Source of the DNA: Phycisphaerales bacterium
GTDB taxonomy: Bacteria; Planctomycetota; Phycisphaerae; SM23-33
NCBI GenBank assembly: GCA_003171235.1
Contig: PMYM01000190.1
Coordinates: forward strand, 1-12,767
Reading direction: 5' to 3'
DNA length: 12,767 nt
A program made the translations under genes and the position numbers. Positions 1-6,995 of this stretch are shown here, piece after piece (position 1 is the stretch's first letter; each line of letters starts with the position of its first letter). The notes beneath the pieces were generated by a model. That model searched no databases and was not told the origin of the DNA. It saw nothing but the letters and a program-made list of their open reading frames with translations.

Positions 1-329
1 CGGCTAAATTCTTGCCGGCCCTGCGGGCCTGGATGAGCCTCTCTCTGCGCCACTCTGCATTTGCCCAGACCCTCCCATGGCCCTGTAGGGGCCGCTCCAA
101 CCTCGCCAGATGCATGTCCATTTGTGCCCACAGGCAGGAAGCGCTTTCCATTCATGATGTTGCCACCCAATCTTAAGCCGTTCTAGGATCGGTGCAGAAA
201 CAACCAGAAGAATCGCCTCTTGGTGGCACAGTTTTTCAGGCTGTGCAGGCACAGGTTGAAAACCTGTGTCACCGGGCGAACGTCACCCCGGCCGATGCGG
301 CTGCGGTCCAAAGCTCCAGGTAACGTCGC
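1..329. other. Left-edge stretch without a supported gene
   Basis: No reading frame here looks coding. The only long one (minus strand, 4-252) has irregular codon use, runs through the repeat at 222-273 and resembles no family I know. Its GC is visibly lower than in the genes to the right. Two small GC-rich hairpins are present: GGCCC/GGGCC arms at 17-29 and again at 79-93. The right part carries the twin-hairpin repeat listed separately. I looked for tRNA, 6S, SRP RNA, RNase P and tmRNA signatures and recognised none. Confidence 0.5.
222..273. repeat. Twin-hairpin dispersed repeat, GCACAGGTT family (diverged copy)
   Basis: There are two consecutive stem-loops. The first has GCACAG at 226-231 pairing with CTGTGC at 241-246. 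The second has ACAGGTT at 251-257 pairing with AACCTGT at 261-267 across a GAA loop. The whole unit is bracketed by GGTG (222-225) and CACC (270-273). A cleaner copy of the same family lies at 12716-12767. The element sits 57 nt past the stop codon of the last gene of the minus-strand operon, so it could act as a terminator or mRNA 3'-end stabiliser. I recall this motif as a dispersed intergenic repeat in planctomycete-type genomes, but that is memory, not a search. Confidence 0.75.
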
Positions 330-1040
330 TCAGTCCGGCGGACGGGCGGCGGGGGCAGGCGGGCGACGGGCGGCGCTGCTCATGGCCTGGAATATGAATC
401 CAATTGCGGTCAGGCAGATCAAGCCTATCTCCAGGTAGAACGGTTTTTGGGCCAGCGGCGCCGCCAGCGTGGCGCGGATGCTGTCATTGAGGAAGAGCAA
501 TCCCAGGATTCCCGCCCCTGCCAGTATCGCCCCCTGCACGCTGGTGAGAAGCATGATAGTGGGTTTGAACAACAGCAGGGCCAGCGCCCCGAATGCCACC
601 AGGCCGATCAGGCCTCCCATCCAGGCCTGGCTGGGGTTGCCTGTCGCGCTTGCCCACACGGCGTAACCCACGGCCGCTCCGGCCAGGCCGCTCATGATCA
701 CCACCGCCGCCTTCAGCAGCGGCCAGGCCAGGATCGCCAGGGCGATGCCGCCGATCAGCGCTCCAGCCAGCGGGGCATGGGCGTACTGCCCCAGGTGCAT
801 CCCCAGCAATAAACCGATGATGGCCGCGTTGACGATCACCAGCGCCTGAAAAACCCTGTAGCCGTAAACCAGGTAAATGCCTCCGATCAGCAGCAGCACC
901 GCCGCCTGGAATAGCCCCAGCCCCTCAGCCATGCCCACAAAATCGCCCCGGCCTGGGAACTGCAGGTTGACGGCATTGTTCATCAGCCGCTGCAGGCTTT
1001 CCTGAAGCCGATTGAGGTCCATCATTTCCGCCAGAATCAT
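330..1040 (-). CDS. Polytopic membrane protein, DUF4203/TMEM198-like
   Basis: This 236-residue integral membrane protein has about seven hydrophobic segments, at roughly 42-60, 63-82, 90-108, 110-130, 140-158, 161-184 and 203-219. A polar, probably cytoplasmic N-terminus of about 40 residues precedes them, and a short Pro/Ala/Arg tail follows. The Gly/Ala-rich helices and a GYRVFQAL motif between the first two segments resemble DUF4203/TMEM198-type proteins, whose function is poorly known; this family link is tentative. The start at 1040 is favoured by a strong purine tract (GAGGGGGG) about 6 nt upstream; Met6 and Met7 are alternatives. It is the last gene of a four-gene operon and lies 42 nt after another polytopic protein of similar size, which may be a distant paralogue. 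Confidence 0.8.
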   Translation of the reverse strand: MILAEMMDLNRLQESLQRLMNNAVNLQFPGRGDFVGMAEGLGLFQAAVLLLIGGIYLVYGYRVFQALVIVNAAIIGLLLGMHLGQYAHAPLAGALIGGIALAILAWPLLKAAVVIMSGLAGAAVGYAVWASATGNPSQAWMGGLIGLVAFGALALLLFKPTIMLLTSVQGAILAGAGILGLLFLNDSIRATLAAPLAQKPFYLEIGLICLTAIGFIFQAMSSAARRPPAPAARPPD

Positions 1041-1082
1041 CTGGAGCCCCCCTCAAAGGCCGAAGTTTGCCCGGTCAGGTTT

Positions 1083-1844
1083 TCAGGCCTGCCCGCCGAC
1101 GTTGTCGGGCGCAGCTTTGTCATTGGACTTATCCTTCTTTCCGAACTCGGCATAACATTGAACGCTGATGCCCAGGGCGGCCACCCCTGCCGCCACCGCC
1201 ATGGCCAACCACCACCGGGCTGCGATAGCCCCTCCCCAGTCCGGCCGGAAATCCCACAGCCCCAGACATATCCCCGTCGCCGCCAGCGCCCCGCCAAACA
1301 AGCTGGTCAGCAGGACCTGGAAGAACCGCGGGTAAATCAGCCCCAGCGTCAGGCCGATCAGCCAGGCAACCCCGCCCACCAGCACGAAGAACATGGGGTT
1401 GATTCCCCAGAGCTGGTGCGGCCACCCGGCCAGGACGCCCCCGGCAGCGGCCAACCAACCTTGCCAGTCGACTATCCCCTCCGGCCATGCGGCCTGGAGC
1501 TTCAGCCCGCCCGGATAGAAGCGTATGGCGACGGCCGCCGCCACCGCGGCCAAAACCAGCCCAAGAATCGCCGCCCACCACAACCGAGCCAAAAAGTATC
1601 CCAACACCGCCGCCACCACCGAAAGCAGCGCCCCAATGACGTAAACGTTGTGCAACGGCAGGAGCTTGTCCAGGGCCGGACTGTTCAACAGGGTCGCCGC
1701 CACGAAGGCCGCGCACAGCACCCAGGCCCCATGCCGGCGGCCACGCAAAAGCAGGATCGCGCCAAAACCAATGCCCGCCGCCGCCATCAAGGACAGTATC
1801 AGCCGGGGCGGCATGGGCAGGGGAGCTATGCCAGCCAATATCAT
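1083..1844 (-). CDS. Polytopic membrane protein of unknown function
   Basis: This 253-residue protein has about seven predicted membrane segments (roughly 13-33, 40-55, 67-86, 89-108, 150-170, 173-193 and 209-228) and a charged, Lys/Asp-rich tail. A Trp-rich loop at about 118-150 separates segments four and five. The segment around LGLIYPRFFQVLLTSLFGG recalls DUF4203-like proteins, as does the next gene. The frame is open for another 174 nt upstream, into the rhomboid gene, but that extension is polar and Arg-rich with no family signal, so I start at Met 1844, just before the first membrane helix. The Shine-Dalgarno is weak (GGAAAT). The start lies 83 nt downstream of the rhomboid stop. Function is unknown; a transporter, channel or envelope scaffold are all possible. 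Confidence 0.75.
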   Translation of the reverse strand: MILAGIAPLPMPPRLILSLMAAAGIGFGAILLLRGRRHGAWVLCAAFVAATLLNSPALDKLLPLHNVYVIGALLSVVAAVLGYFLARLWWAAILGLVLAAVAAAVAIRFYPGGLKLQAAWPEGIVDWQGWLAAAGGVLAGWPHQLWGINPMFFVLVGGVAWLIGLTLGLIYPRFFQVLLTSLFGGALAATGICLGLWDFRPDWGGAIAARWWLAMAVAAGVAALGISVQCYAEFGKKDKSNDKAAPDNVGGQA

Positions 1845-1927
1845 GGTCGATTTCCACATCCAGCATGGCCAGGAATTGCTCGGGCGGCGTATCCCAGCGC
1901 TCTGCCGGCCCATTCTGGCCAAAAGCG

Positions 1928-3094
1928 TTAACGGTTGTGGCGCAGCCTCTCCAGCTCCTGCCGGGCCATCTCCGCCTTGCCGGCGTCGCGCAGTTCCGGC
2001 AGGGCTTGCGCGAGGCACTCCTGCGCCTTGTCATACTGGTGTAGATATCGACCGTAGATCAAACCCAGCATCAGCCGGATATCCCCGCTGAATTCATAGT
2101 TGGGGTAGTTGGCCAGGAAGCGTTCGTAGGCGTCGGCGGCGGCGCTGTGCAGGCCGGCCGACATGAAGTAGTTGGCCACGTCCAGTTGCTGGTTCTGCGG
2201 CAGCACGGCCTGGTCGGAAACCTGGAGCAGCTTGAGGTAATTGTTGGCGGCGGATTCCAGCAGGCCCCGGGCATGATCGGCGGAGATCTGCTGGCGCAGG
2301 GCCAATTCGGCGGCGGAATCGCTGCCGGCCGGCTGGCTGGAGAGCGTCTGCGCCTGGACCCATCGCCGGGCGCCGCCGCCGGACCCGTGGGATTCATGGC
2401 CGGCCAAGGCGGCATGGCGGTAGGCCTGGCGCTGGCGCCAGGTGCCAAACATGCTCAGCAGATCGTACCCGTCCCGTGGCAGCAGCCGCACGGCCAGCAG
2501 GGGCGCCGCCACGATAATGCCAAAGAGATAGCCGCTGGCGTGGGCGGCGTAGGCGACGGCCGAGCCCGGGGAAGTCTTGAAGGAGGCGTAGAGGTTCCAC
2601 ACGAACTGCAGCAGCAGGAAGATCAGGCTGGGGATTTCCAGCGGCATAAGCAGGAAGGGCAACAGCAGAAGCAGCGTCACGCGCACGCGCGGGAAAAGCA
2701 CCAGGAAGGCCCCGGTCACGGCCGAAATCGCCCCCGACGCCCCCAGCACCGGGGCCGCCCCCGACAGCAGCACGTAGCCCACGCCGGCGAAGACCCCGCC
2801 GGCCAGGTAGAACGCCAGGTACCCCACGCTGCCGAAACTGTCGTTTACGGCGTTGCCGAAAACCCACAGGAAAAGCATGTTGCCGATCAGGTGCGTCCAG
2901 TCGTTGTGCATGAACATGCAGGTGAAGAACTGGTTCACCTGAGGCATGTCAGGGTGAAGCAGGAAGGGCCTGGCCGCCGGCAGGTCGCCCTGGGCATGCT
3001 GGAAGACCACGAAGACCGCCACGTTGGCCAAGATGAGCATGTAGTTGACCAGCGGCGGATGGCGCAGTTTTCTGTCGGTCCGAATGGGGATCAT
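1928..3094 (-). CDS. Rhomboid-family intramembrane serine protease with C-terminal helical extension
   Basis: The first about 205 residues of this 388-residue protein form a rhomboid protease core. It has the HxxxN oxyanion motif (His68, Asn72 in HLIGNMLFLWVFG), the catalytic Ser120 in GASGAIS, and the catalytic His185 in AHASGYLFG. All key residues are present, so it is probably an active protease cleaving transmembrane substrates in the inner membrane. A Gly/Ser/Gln-rich linker (about 232-262) leads to an alpha-helical domain (about 263-388) with repeats resembling TPR units, such as NYLKLLQ and DAYERFLANYPNYEFSGDIR. This probably binds substrates or partners in the cytoplasm. The start follows the zinc-ribbon gene by 54 nt in the same orientation. 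No clear Shine-Dalgarno is seen. The rhomboid assignment is firm, the TPR-like label moderate, and the substrate unknown. Confidence 0.93.
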   Translation of the reverse strand: MIPIRTDRKLRHPPLVNYMLILANVAVFVVFQHAQGDLPAARPFLLHPDMPQVNQFFTCMFMHNDWTHLIGNMLFLWVFGNAVNDSFGSVGYLAFYLAGGVFAGVGYVLLSGAAPVLGASGAISAVTGAFLVLFPRVRVTLLLLLPFLLMPLEIPSLIFLLLQFVWNLYASFKTSPGSAVAYAAHASGYLFGIIVAAPLLAVRLLPRDGYDLLSMFGTWRQRQAYRHAALAGHESHGSGGGARRWVQAQTLSSQPAGSDSAAELALRQQISADHARGLLESAANNYLKLLQVSDQAVLPQNQQLDVANYFMSAGLHSAAADAYERFLANYPNYEFSGDIRLMLGLIYGRYLHQYDKAQECLAQALPELRDAGKAEMARQELERLRHNR

Positions 3095-3148
3095 AGTTCT
3101 GGGCCTGCTGGGCTAGAGTCCCTAACAAAATGCCGCGTGAGCCCGCGC

Positions 3149-4258
3149 TCAAGACCGCCGGGCCACCGCGCGGGCCTGGACCTGCTTGGCGGCAAAGAGC
3201 CCCTTGCCGTTGACCTTGAAATTGAAGGCCGCGCTCTTGTTGATGCCAACGCCCTCGGCGCCCGCCTTGCCGTGGCCGTTGCCGACCAGAATGCCGTCGG
3301 CGTCGTAACAGTCGCAGTATATCTCCACCGGCCCGACCGGCGTGTCGTTGACGTTCTTGACAAACCCGGAAACCTTCATCGCTCCGTCTTCGTCAACTTG
3401 GGAAGCCTGGATGTTCTGGCTGGCGTCCCAGACCAGCATGTTTTCCGGGGCGGGCGTCGCCCGGGCGACCAGAGTGACCTGCGCGGCATCGATCTGCCCT
3501 TGCAGCTCGATGCAGTAGCGCACGCTGCCTTTGCCGCGCGGCGGGATGTACTCGTAGCTCTGCTCGAGCACGGCGCCGTTTGCGTCAGCCACCGGCTGCC
3601 CATCCACCAGCGGCCTGATCGTCAACTTGGCCAATGGCCTGTCGGTCAGGTTCGTGATAGTGCCGACAAAATACGTGCTGGCGGCGTCGAGATCGCTGGT
3701 CTTGACCAGCGGGCTGCCCAAATCGACCCGGCTGTCGCTTTCGGGGGGGGCGGGTGCGGAGGCGGTCGCGGGCGTGGCCGCGGACCTAGTGGCCCCCGGC
3801 GGGGTCTCCGCCCCCGGCGTGGAGTCAGGCTGTTCCGGCCCGGCCGGGCCAGGTTGCTTGGCGGCGGCGGGGCCAGGCTTGGCAAGATACCGGGCGACTT
3901 CCTCGGGCGTGGCCTGGCGCGTTTTCCAGTCTTCCCTGACCAGGACTTTGGGGTGCTGCTGCTTGTAGTACACGGCCAGGCCGACACCCACCAGCACGGC
4001 CAGGGTCAGCACCAGCGTCCCGGCCAGCATGGCGGGATTGTATCGCCGCCGGGCGGGGGGGCGAAACTGCGGCCGGGACAGCGCCTGCATCGGCAGATAG
4101 CCTAGCGGAGAATCCGGGGGCCCACCCGCCTGGGCTGGCGGCTCCGGCGTGCTGGAACCGACGAAGATCTCGCCGCACTCGCATTTCATCCTGGCCTGGC
4201 TGACGGGTCGTGACAGGCGGAATACTCGCTGGCATTTCGGGCAGGTTACCTTGTGCAT
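3149..4258 (-). CDS. Zinc-ribbon, single-pass membrane protein with two FxLYD-like domains
   Basis: In order, this 369-residue protein has an N-terminal zinc ribbon (Cys6, Cys9, Cys26, Cys28), a Pro-rich linker, one membrane helix at about 77-97, a low-complexity Pro/Ala/Thr linker (about 125-175), and two beta-rich modules at about 195-265 and 293-365. The modules fit FxLYD-type domains (FVGTITNLTDRPLAKLTI; VSGFVKNVNDTPVGPVEIYC). The layout is zinc ribbon inside and FxLYD-like domains outside, as in DUF3426-type proteins of uncertain function. I start at 4258 because GGGAG lies 8 nt upstream and a promoter-like pair lies just before it. The frame stays open to 4489 and includes a CLYC motif, but those codons are AT-rich and would overlap hpt. 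The gene contains a C8 tract (3743-3750) and a C7 tract (4055-4061). Confidence 0.8.
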   Translation of the reverse strand: MHKVTCPKCQRVFRLSRPVSQARMKCECGEIFVGSSTPEPPAQAGGPPDSPLGYLPMQALSRPQFRPPARRRYNPAMLAGTLVLTLAVLVGVGLAVYYKQQHPKVLVREDWKTRQATPEEVARYLAKPGPAAAKQPGPAGPEQPDSTPGAETPPGATRSAATPATASAPAPPESDSRVDLGSPLVKTSDLDAASTYFVGTITNLTDRPLAKLTIRPLVDGQPVADANGAVLEQSYEYIPPRGKGSVRYCIELQGQIDAAQVTLVARATPAPENMLVWDASQNIQASQVDEDGAMKVSGFVKNVNDTPVGPVEIYCDCYDADGILVGNGHGKAGAEGVGINKSAAFNFKVNGKGLFAAKQVQARAVARRS

Positions 4259-4287
4259 GCAGTCGCTCCCGGAACCAACCATATCGC

Positions 4288-4315
4288 ATTCTAATGCCGC
4301 CGCCGGCAAATCCAA
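4288..4315 (-). promoter_or_regulatory. Candidate promoter of the minus-strand envelope operon
   Basis: On the minus strand a -10-like TAGAAT (4288-4293, five of six matches to consensus) is preceded by a weak -35-like TTGGAT (4310-4315) with a 16-bp spacer. It lies in a locally AT-richer pocket, and the -10 box ends 29 nt before the chosen ATG at 4258, leaving room for the GGGAG Shine-Dalgarno. It would drive the four genes down to 330. The -35 is poor, so this is a suggestion only. Confidence 0.4.
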
Positions 4316-4435
4316 TGCTATTTCGCCACGACAATACAGGCAATAGGTAAGAGCCGTTTTCCGGGCGCGCACGCCGGCGGCGGGCGGACAAAGTGCGCAG
4401 AAACCGATCCGGCGACAGTCCGCCCGGCGGCAGCC

Positions 4436-4464
4436 TTGCAAGCCGCCGCCGGCCCGGCTAACAT
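4436..4464 (+). promoter_or_regulatory. Candidate promoter of hpt, predicting a near-leaderless mRNA
   Basis: TTGCAA (4436-4441) and TAACAT (4459-4464) are separated by 17 bp. Only 9 nt lie between the -10 box and the ATG at 4474, so transcription would begin within a few bases of the start codon. No Shine-Dalgarno is visible. Each hexamer matches consensus at four of six positions. The same geometry occurs before yggS, the HEAT gene and the ASKHA activator. Confidence 0.5.
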
Positions 4465-4473
4465 GCACCCGAC

Positions 4474-5043
4474 ATGGAGCCAACGCCATCCGCCAAGGCC
4501 CCCGCGGCGCCGGAAGTGGCCGCCGTCATTGTTTCGCGCCGCCGGATCCAGCGGCGGCTGGACGAATTGGCCGGCGAGATCGCCGCCGCCTACGCCGGGT
4601 GCGAACTGACGGTGGTCGCCGTCCTGGACGGGGCCCTGATATTCCTGGCCGACCTGGTGCGCCGGCTGGAGATGGACCTGCGTATCATCACCCTGAGCGT
4701 CCGCAGCTACAGCGGCAACGGCCCGCGGCCTGGCGGGCCGGTGATCTCCGGCGTGCTGCCGAGGTTGGAGGGCCGGCATGTCCTGGTGGTGGATGACGTT
4801 CTCGACACCGGCTCGACCCTGTCGGCCGTGCTGGAACAGGTCCGCCTGTGCAACCCGGCCAGTTGCCGCTGCTGCGTGCTGCTGCGCAAGCATCGCCGGG
4901 GAGGGGGGCCGGCCTGTGCGCCTAAAGTGGATTTTGCCGGCTTCGAGATTGAGGACCGCTTCGTGGTCGGCTACGGCCTGGATTTTGACGGCAAGTACCG
5001 CAACCTTTCCGACATCGTGGTGCTCAAGCGGCATTGGGAATAG
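4474..5043 (+). CDS. hpt: Hypoxanthine(-guanine) phosphoribosyltransferase
   Basis: This 189-residue cytoplasmic purine-salvage enzyme converts hypoxanthine or guanine plus PRPP to IMP or GMP. The PRPP-binding loop VVDDVLDTGSTL (105-116) is intact, with the acidic pair and catalytic Asp. The C-terminal block KVDFAGFEIEDRFVVGYGLD (151-170), then YRNL, is the classic HPRT purine-binding and hinge region. SYSGNG (79-84) marks the flexible loop. One oddity is that the usual LKG pyrophosphate-contact motif reads LDG (51-53), with Asp in place of Lys. The length fits the family. The ATG at 4474 has no Shine-Dalgarno and may be translated leaderless. The PH-domain gene starts 1 nt after the stop, so the two are almost certainly co-transcribed. 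Identity is secure; exact base preference is not visible. Confidence 0.93.
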   Translation: MEPTPSAKAPAAPEVAAVIVSRRRIQRRLDELAGEIAAAYAGCELTVVAVLDGALIFLADLVRRLEMDLRIITLSVRSYSGNGPRPGGPVISGVLPRLEGRHVLVVDDVLDTGSTLSAVLEQVRLCNPASCRCCVLLRKHRRGGGPACAPKVDFAGFEIEDRFVVGYGLDFDGKYRNLSDIVVLKRHWE

Positions 5044-5044
5044 C

Positions 5045-5617
5045 ATGACGCCATCAGCCGAAGAAACCGCCAGCACACGGCTGGAGTTAGCGGCCAGGTT
5101 CCTGCCGCCGCTCTCGCTGCAGGAAGGCGAGATCATCGTGCTGGTGCTCAAGCCCAGCGGCTGGCTGGTGGCGGTGCTGTCGCTGCCGGTGGTGCTGGCG
5201 GCCCTGGCGGTGACGGCGGCGGCCTACCTCATGGCCCATTACCGCCCCGAGTCGCCCGACGCGGCGGTGGTGGTGTCGGTGGCGGCGGCGGTGGCCCTGG
5301 TGAGGGTCACGCTGGCCTGCTGGCAGTGGATGGGACGGACGTACGTGCTGACCAACCGGCGCATCCTGGCCGCCCGGGGCGTGCTCACCAGCCGCAGCAG
5401 CATCGCCAACCTGGCCGACATCGAGCAGGTCGAGGTCCGCACACTGCTGCCGGAGTGGCTGGTGGGCGCGGGCAGCCTGGTCTGCCTGGGCCGCGCCGCC
5501 CGCGTGAGCGTCGTCTGGGCCACCCTGGCCAAGCCCCAGGAGGTGCTGGAGGTCGTCCAGGAATACGTGCGCCGCTCCAGGCACGGCCTCGCCGAGACCA
5601 AGAAACCGCAGGCGTAA
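5045..5617 (+). CDS. Membrane protein with bacterial PH domain (bPH2-like)
   Basis: This 190-residue protein has a short cytoplasmic N-terminus, two membrane helices (about 39-62 and 74-94), and a C-terminal bacterial PH-like domain (about 98-175). The domain begins with the family signature YVLTNRRILAARGVLTSRSS and continues with an IANLADIEQVEV strand pattern. Such proteins sit in the inner membrane with the PH fold in the cytoplasm. Their molecular role is generally unknown. The ATG at 5045 follows the hpt stop by a single base, with GGGAA upstream, which implies translational coupling. The frame is open further upstream inside hpt, but that part is only an out-of-frame reading of hpt. The pairing with a purine-salvage gene gives no obvious functional link. 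Confidence 0.85.
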   Translation: MTPSAEETASTRLELAARFLPPLSLQEGEIIVLVLKPSGWLVAVLSLPVVLAALAVTAAAYLMAHYRPESPDAAVVVSVAAAVALVRVTLACWQWMGRTYVLTNRRILAARGVLTSRSSIANLADIEQVEVRTLLPEWLVGAGSLVCLGRAARVSVVWATLAKPQEVLEVVQEYVRRSRHGLAETKKPQA

Positions 5618-5620
5618 AGG

Positions 5621-5705
5621 AAAGGCTGCAGGCTACAGTCGTTTCTTTGGTTTTGCTCTTTTGTGCTTTTAGCCTGTAGCCTTAAGTCTATAGCCTGTAG
5701 CCTTT
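5621..5705. repeat. Intergenic inverted/direct repeat, GGCTACAG/CTGTAGCC family
   Basis: The left arm at 5621-5637 pairs imperfectly (15 of 17) with the right arm at 5689-5705. Within it, GGCTACAG (5631-5638) is the exact complement of CTGTAGCC at both 5674-5681 and 5695-5702, so two alternative hairpins are possible. TAGCCTGTAGCCTT occurs twice as a direct repeat (5670-5683 and 5691-5704). The loop is strongly T-rich and contains TTTCTTTG (5642-5649). The same 8-mer sits in the centre of a similar element at 11992-12076. The element begins 4 nt after the PH-gene stop and ends just before the Shine-Dalgarno of the next gene. Confidence 0.75.
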
Positions 5706-5720
5706 CTACAAGGAACAACC

Positions 5721-6245
5721 ATGCCGCCAAAGAAAGCAAAGCGTATCGCCCTGCTCTTGGAGCAGCAGTACCAGGAACTTGAGGTCTGGTACCCTTACTA
5801 CCGGCTGATGGAAGAGGGATTCGAGGTCGTGCGCGTGGCTCCGCGGAAAGGCCAAAGCTACCCATCCAAGCTGGGATATCCCTGCGAAAGCGATGCCGCC
5901 GTCGCCCAGGTCAAAGCCGCCCAGTTCGACGCCCTGGTTGTGCCGGGGGGCTGGTGCCCCGACTTCATGCGCCGCGACGAGGGCATGATCAAGTTCGTGC
6001 AGGACTGCGCCGCCCGCCAGGCCATGGTGCTGGCGGCCATCTGCCACGGCGGCTGGATGCTCTGCTGCACCGACGCCCTGCGCGGCAGGCGGGCCACCAG
6101 TTTCATCGGCATCCGCTACGACATGCTCAACGCCGGGGCCAGGTGGGTGGACCGACAGTGCGTGGTCGATGGCCGGTTGATCACCAGCCGCAAACCCGAC
6201 GACCTGCCCGCCTTCTGCGCCGCCATTATCCAGGCGATGAAGTAG
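5721..6245 (+). CDS. DJ-1/PfpI family protein (class I glutamine amidotransferase-like)
   Basis: This 174-residue protein has the DJ-1/PfpI fold. The nucleophile elbow is AICHGGWML (106-114) with Cys108 followed by His109, and a conserved acidic residue, Glu19, lies in QQYQEL. This matches the Glu-Cys-His arrangement of PfpI-type proteins. LVVPGGWCPDFMRRD (72-86) is the characteristic loop before the elbow. Family members include proteases, deglycases or glyoxalases and stress chaperones; the exact activity cannot be read from sequence. The start is supported by AAGGA (5710-5714) 6 nt upstream. It is in the same orientation as hpt and the PH gene but separated by a 100-nt repeat-bearing gap, so co-transcription is uncertain. 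It converges with yggS, leaving only 17 nt between the stops. Confidence 0.92.
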   Translation: MPPKKAKRIALLLEQQYQELEVWYPYYRLMEEGFEVVRVAPRKGQSYPSKLGYPCESDAAVAQVKAAQFDALVVPGGWCPDFMRRDEGMIKFVQDCAARQAMVLAAICHGGWMLCCTDALRGRRATSFIGIRYDMLNAGARWVDRQCVVDGRLITSRKPDDLPAFCAAIIQAMK

Positions 6246-6262
6246 TCAGCGCGGCAGCATGT

Positions 6263-6988
6263 CTACGAGAACAGCGCCGTGCCGATGCGGACCAGGGTGG
6301 CGCCTTCCTCGACGGCCACCTGGTAGTCCTGGCTCATGCCCATGGAGAGGTGGACGAAGTCCTTGCCCCCGACGCGGTCGCGCCGCATCTCGTCGAATAT
6401 CTCCCGCAGCCGAAGGAAGGTGGGCCGGGCGGTTTCCGGATCGTCAGTCCGGGCGGCCATGGTCATCAACCCCACCAGGCGGACGTGGCTGAGGGTGGAT
6501 ATCTGCTCGCCCAGGCAGGCCACCGCGCCCACCGCCACGCCGTGTTTCTGGCTTTCCTCCGAGCAGTTGACCTCCAGCAGCACGTCGCTGACCAACTCCT
6601 GCTGGGCGGAGCGGCTTTCGATTTCCTCGGCCAGGCGCAGCGAGTCCACCGAGTGGATCAGGCAGACGCGGCCGACGATGTCCTTGACCTTGTTCCGCTG
6701 CAGGTGCCCGACCATGTGCCAGCGGACGGGCGGGGGCGGCTCTTTCCGGCGGCGATTGAGCCAACTGTCCAGTTCGTCCGCCCGCTCGCCCAATTGCTGG
6801 ACGCGGCTTTCGGCCAAGTCCGCCGCCCCAAGCTCCACCAGGGCCTTGAGCTGCTCGAGATCGGCGGTCTTGGTCACGGCCACCAGGCGCACGCTGGAAG
6901 GTTCCCGCTTGGTCTTTGCGGCGGCGGCGGCGATATTCTCCCTGATCCTGGCGAGGTTGTCGGTGATGGACCTGCGGCTGTTGGGCAT
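6263..6988 (-). CDS. yggS: YggS/PLPBP family pyridoxal-phosphate homeostasis protein
   Basis: This 241-residue PLP-binding protein has the alanine-racemase-like barrel fold without a racemase C-terminal domain. It is thought to buffer PLP and so maintain amino-acid and cofactor homeostasis in the cytoplasm. Family signatures are all present: RLVAVTK with the PLP lysine Lys40, WHMVGHLQRNK (90-100), HSVDSLRLAEEI, LLEVNCSEESQKHG (137-150), GLMTMA (173-178), the phosphate-binding SMGMSQDY (215-222), and RIGTALF at the end. The frame is open upstream to 7105, but that extension is unconserved and overlaps the divergent gene. The start at 6988 gives the usual family length and lies 7 nt after a -10-like box. 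No Shine-Dalgarno is visible, which fits leaderless initiation. Confidence 0.95.
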   Translation of the reverse strand: MPNSRRSITDNLARIRENIAAAAAKTKREPSSVRLVAVTKTADLEQLKALVELGAADLAESRVQQLGERADELDSWLNRRRKEPPPPVRWHMVGHLQRNKVKDIVGRVCLIHSVDSLRLAEEIESRSAQQELVSDVLLEVNCSEESQKHGVAVGAVACLGEQISTLSHVRLVGLMTMAARTDDPETARPTFLRLREIFDEMRRDRVGGKDFVHLSMGMSQDYQVAVEEGATLVRIGTALFS

Positions 6989-6995
6989 GGTGGGG

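Noticed and set aside
4..252. Minus-strand 82-codon open frame at the left edge
   Set aside because: Irregular codon use, overlaps the twin-hairpin repeat and has no Shine-Dalgarno or family resemblance.
1158..1931. Plus-strand open frame opposite the second polytopic membrane protein
   Set aside because: Extremely Gln/Pro/Arg/His-rich; an antisense reading of hydrophobic codons.
2147..4105. Very long plus-strand open frame (652 codons) across the rhomboid and zinc-ribbon genes
   Set aside because: It lies opposite two genes with clear motifs, is rich in Gln/His/Arg/Gly as expected of an antisense reading of GC-rich genes, and shows no domain.
4259..4489. N-terminal extension of the zinc-ribbon protein containing a CLYC motif
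   Set aside because: The codons are AT-rich and unlike the gene, it would overlap the start of hpt, and a good Shine-Dalgarno and promoter-like boxes favour the start at 4258. An upstream GTG start remains a minor possibility.
6246..6262. Terminator between the convergent PfpI-like gene and yggS
   Set aside because: Only 17 nt are available and no stem with a T-tract can be formed.
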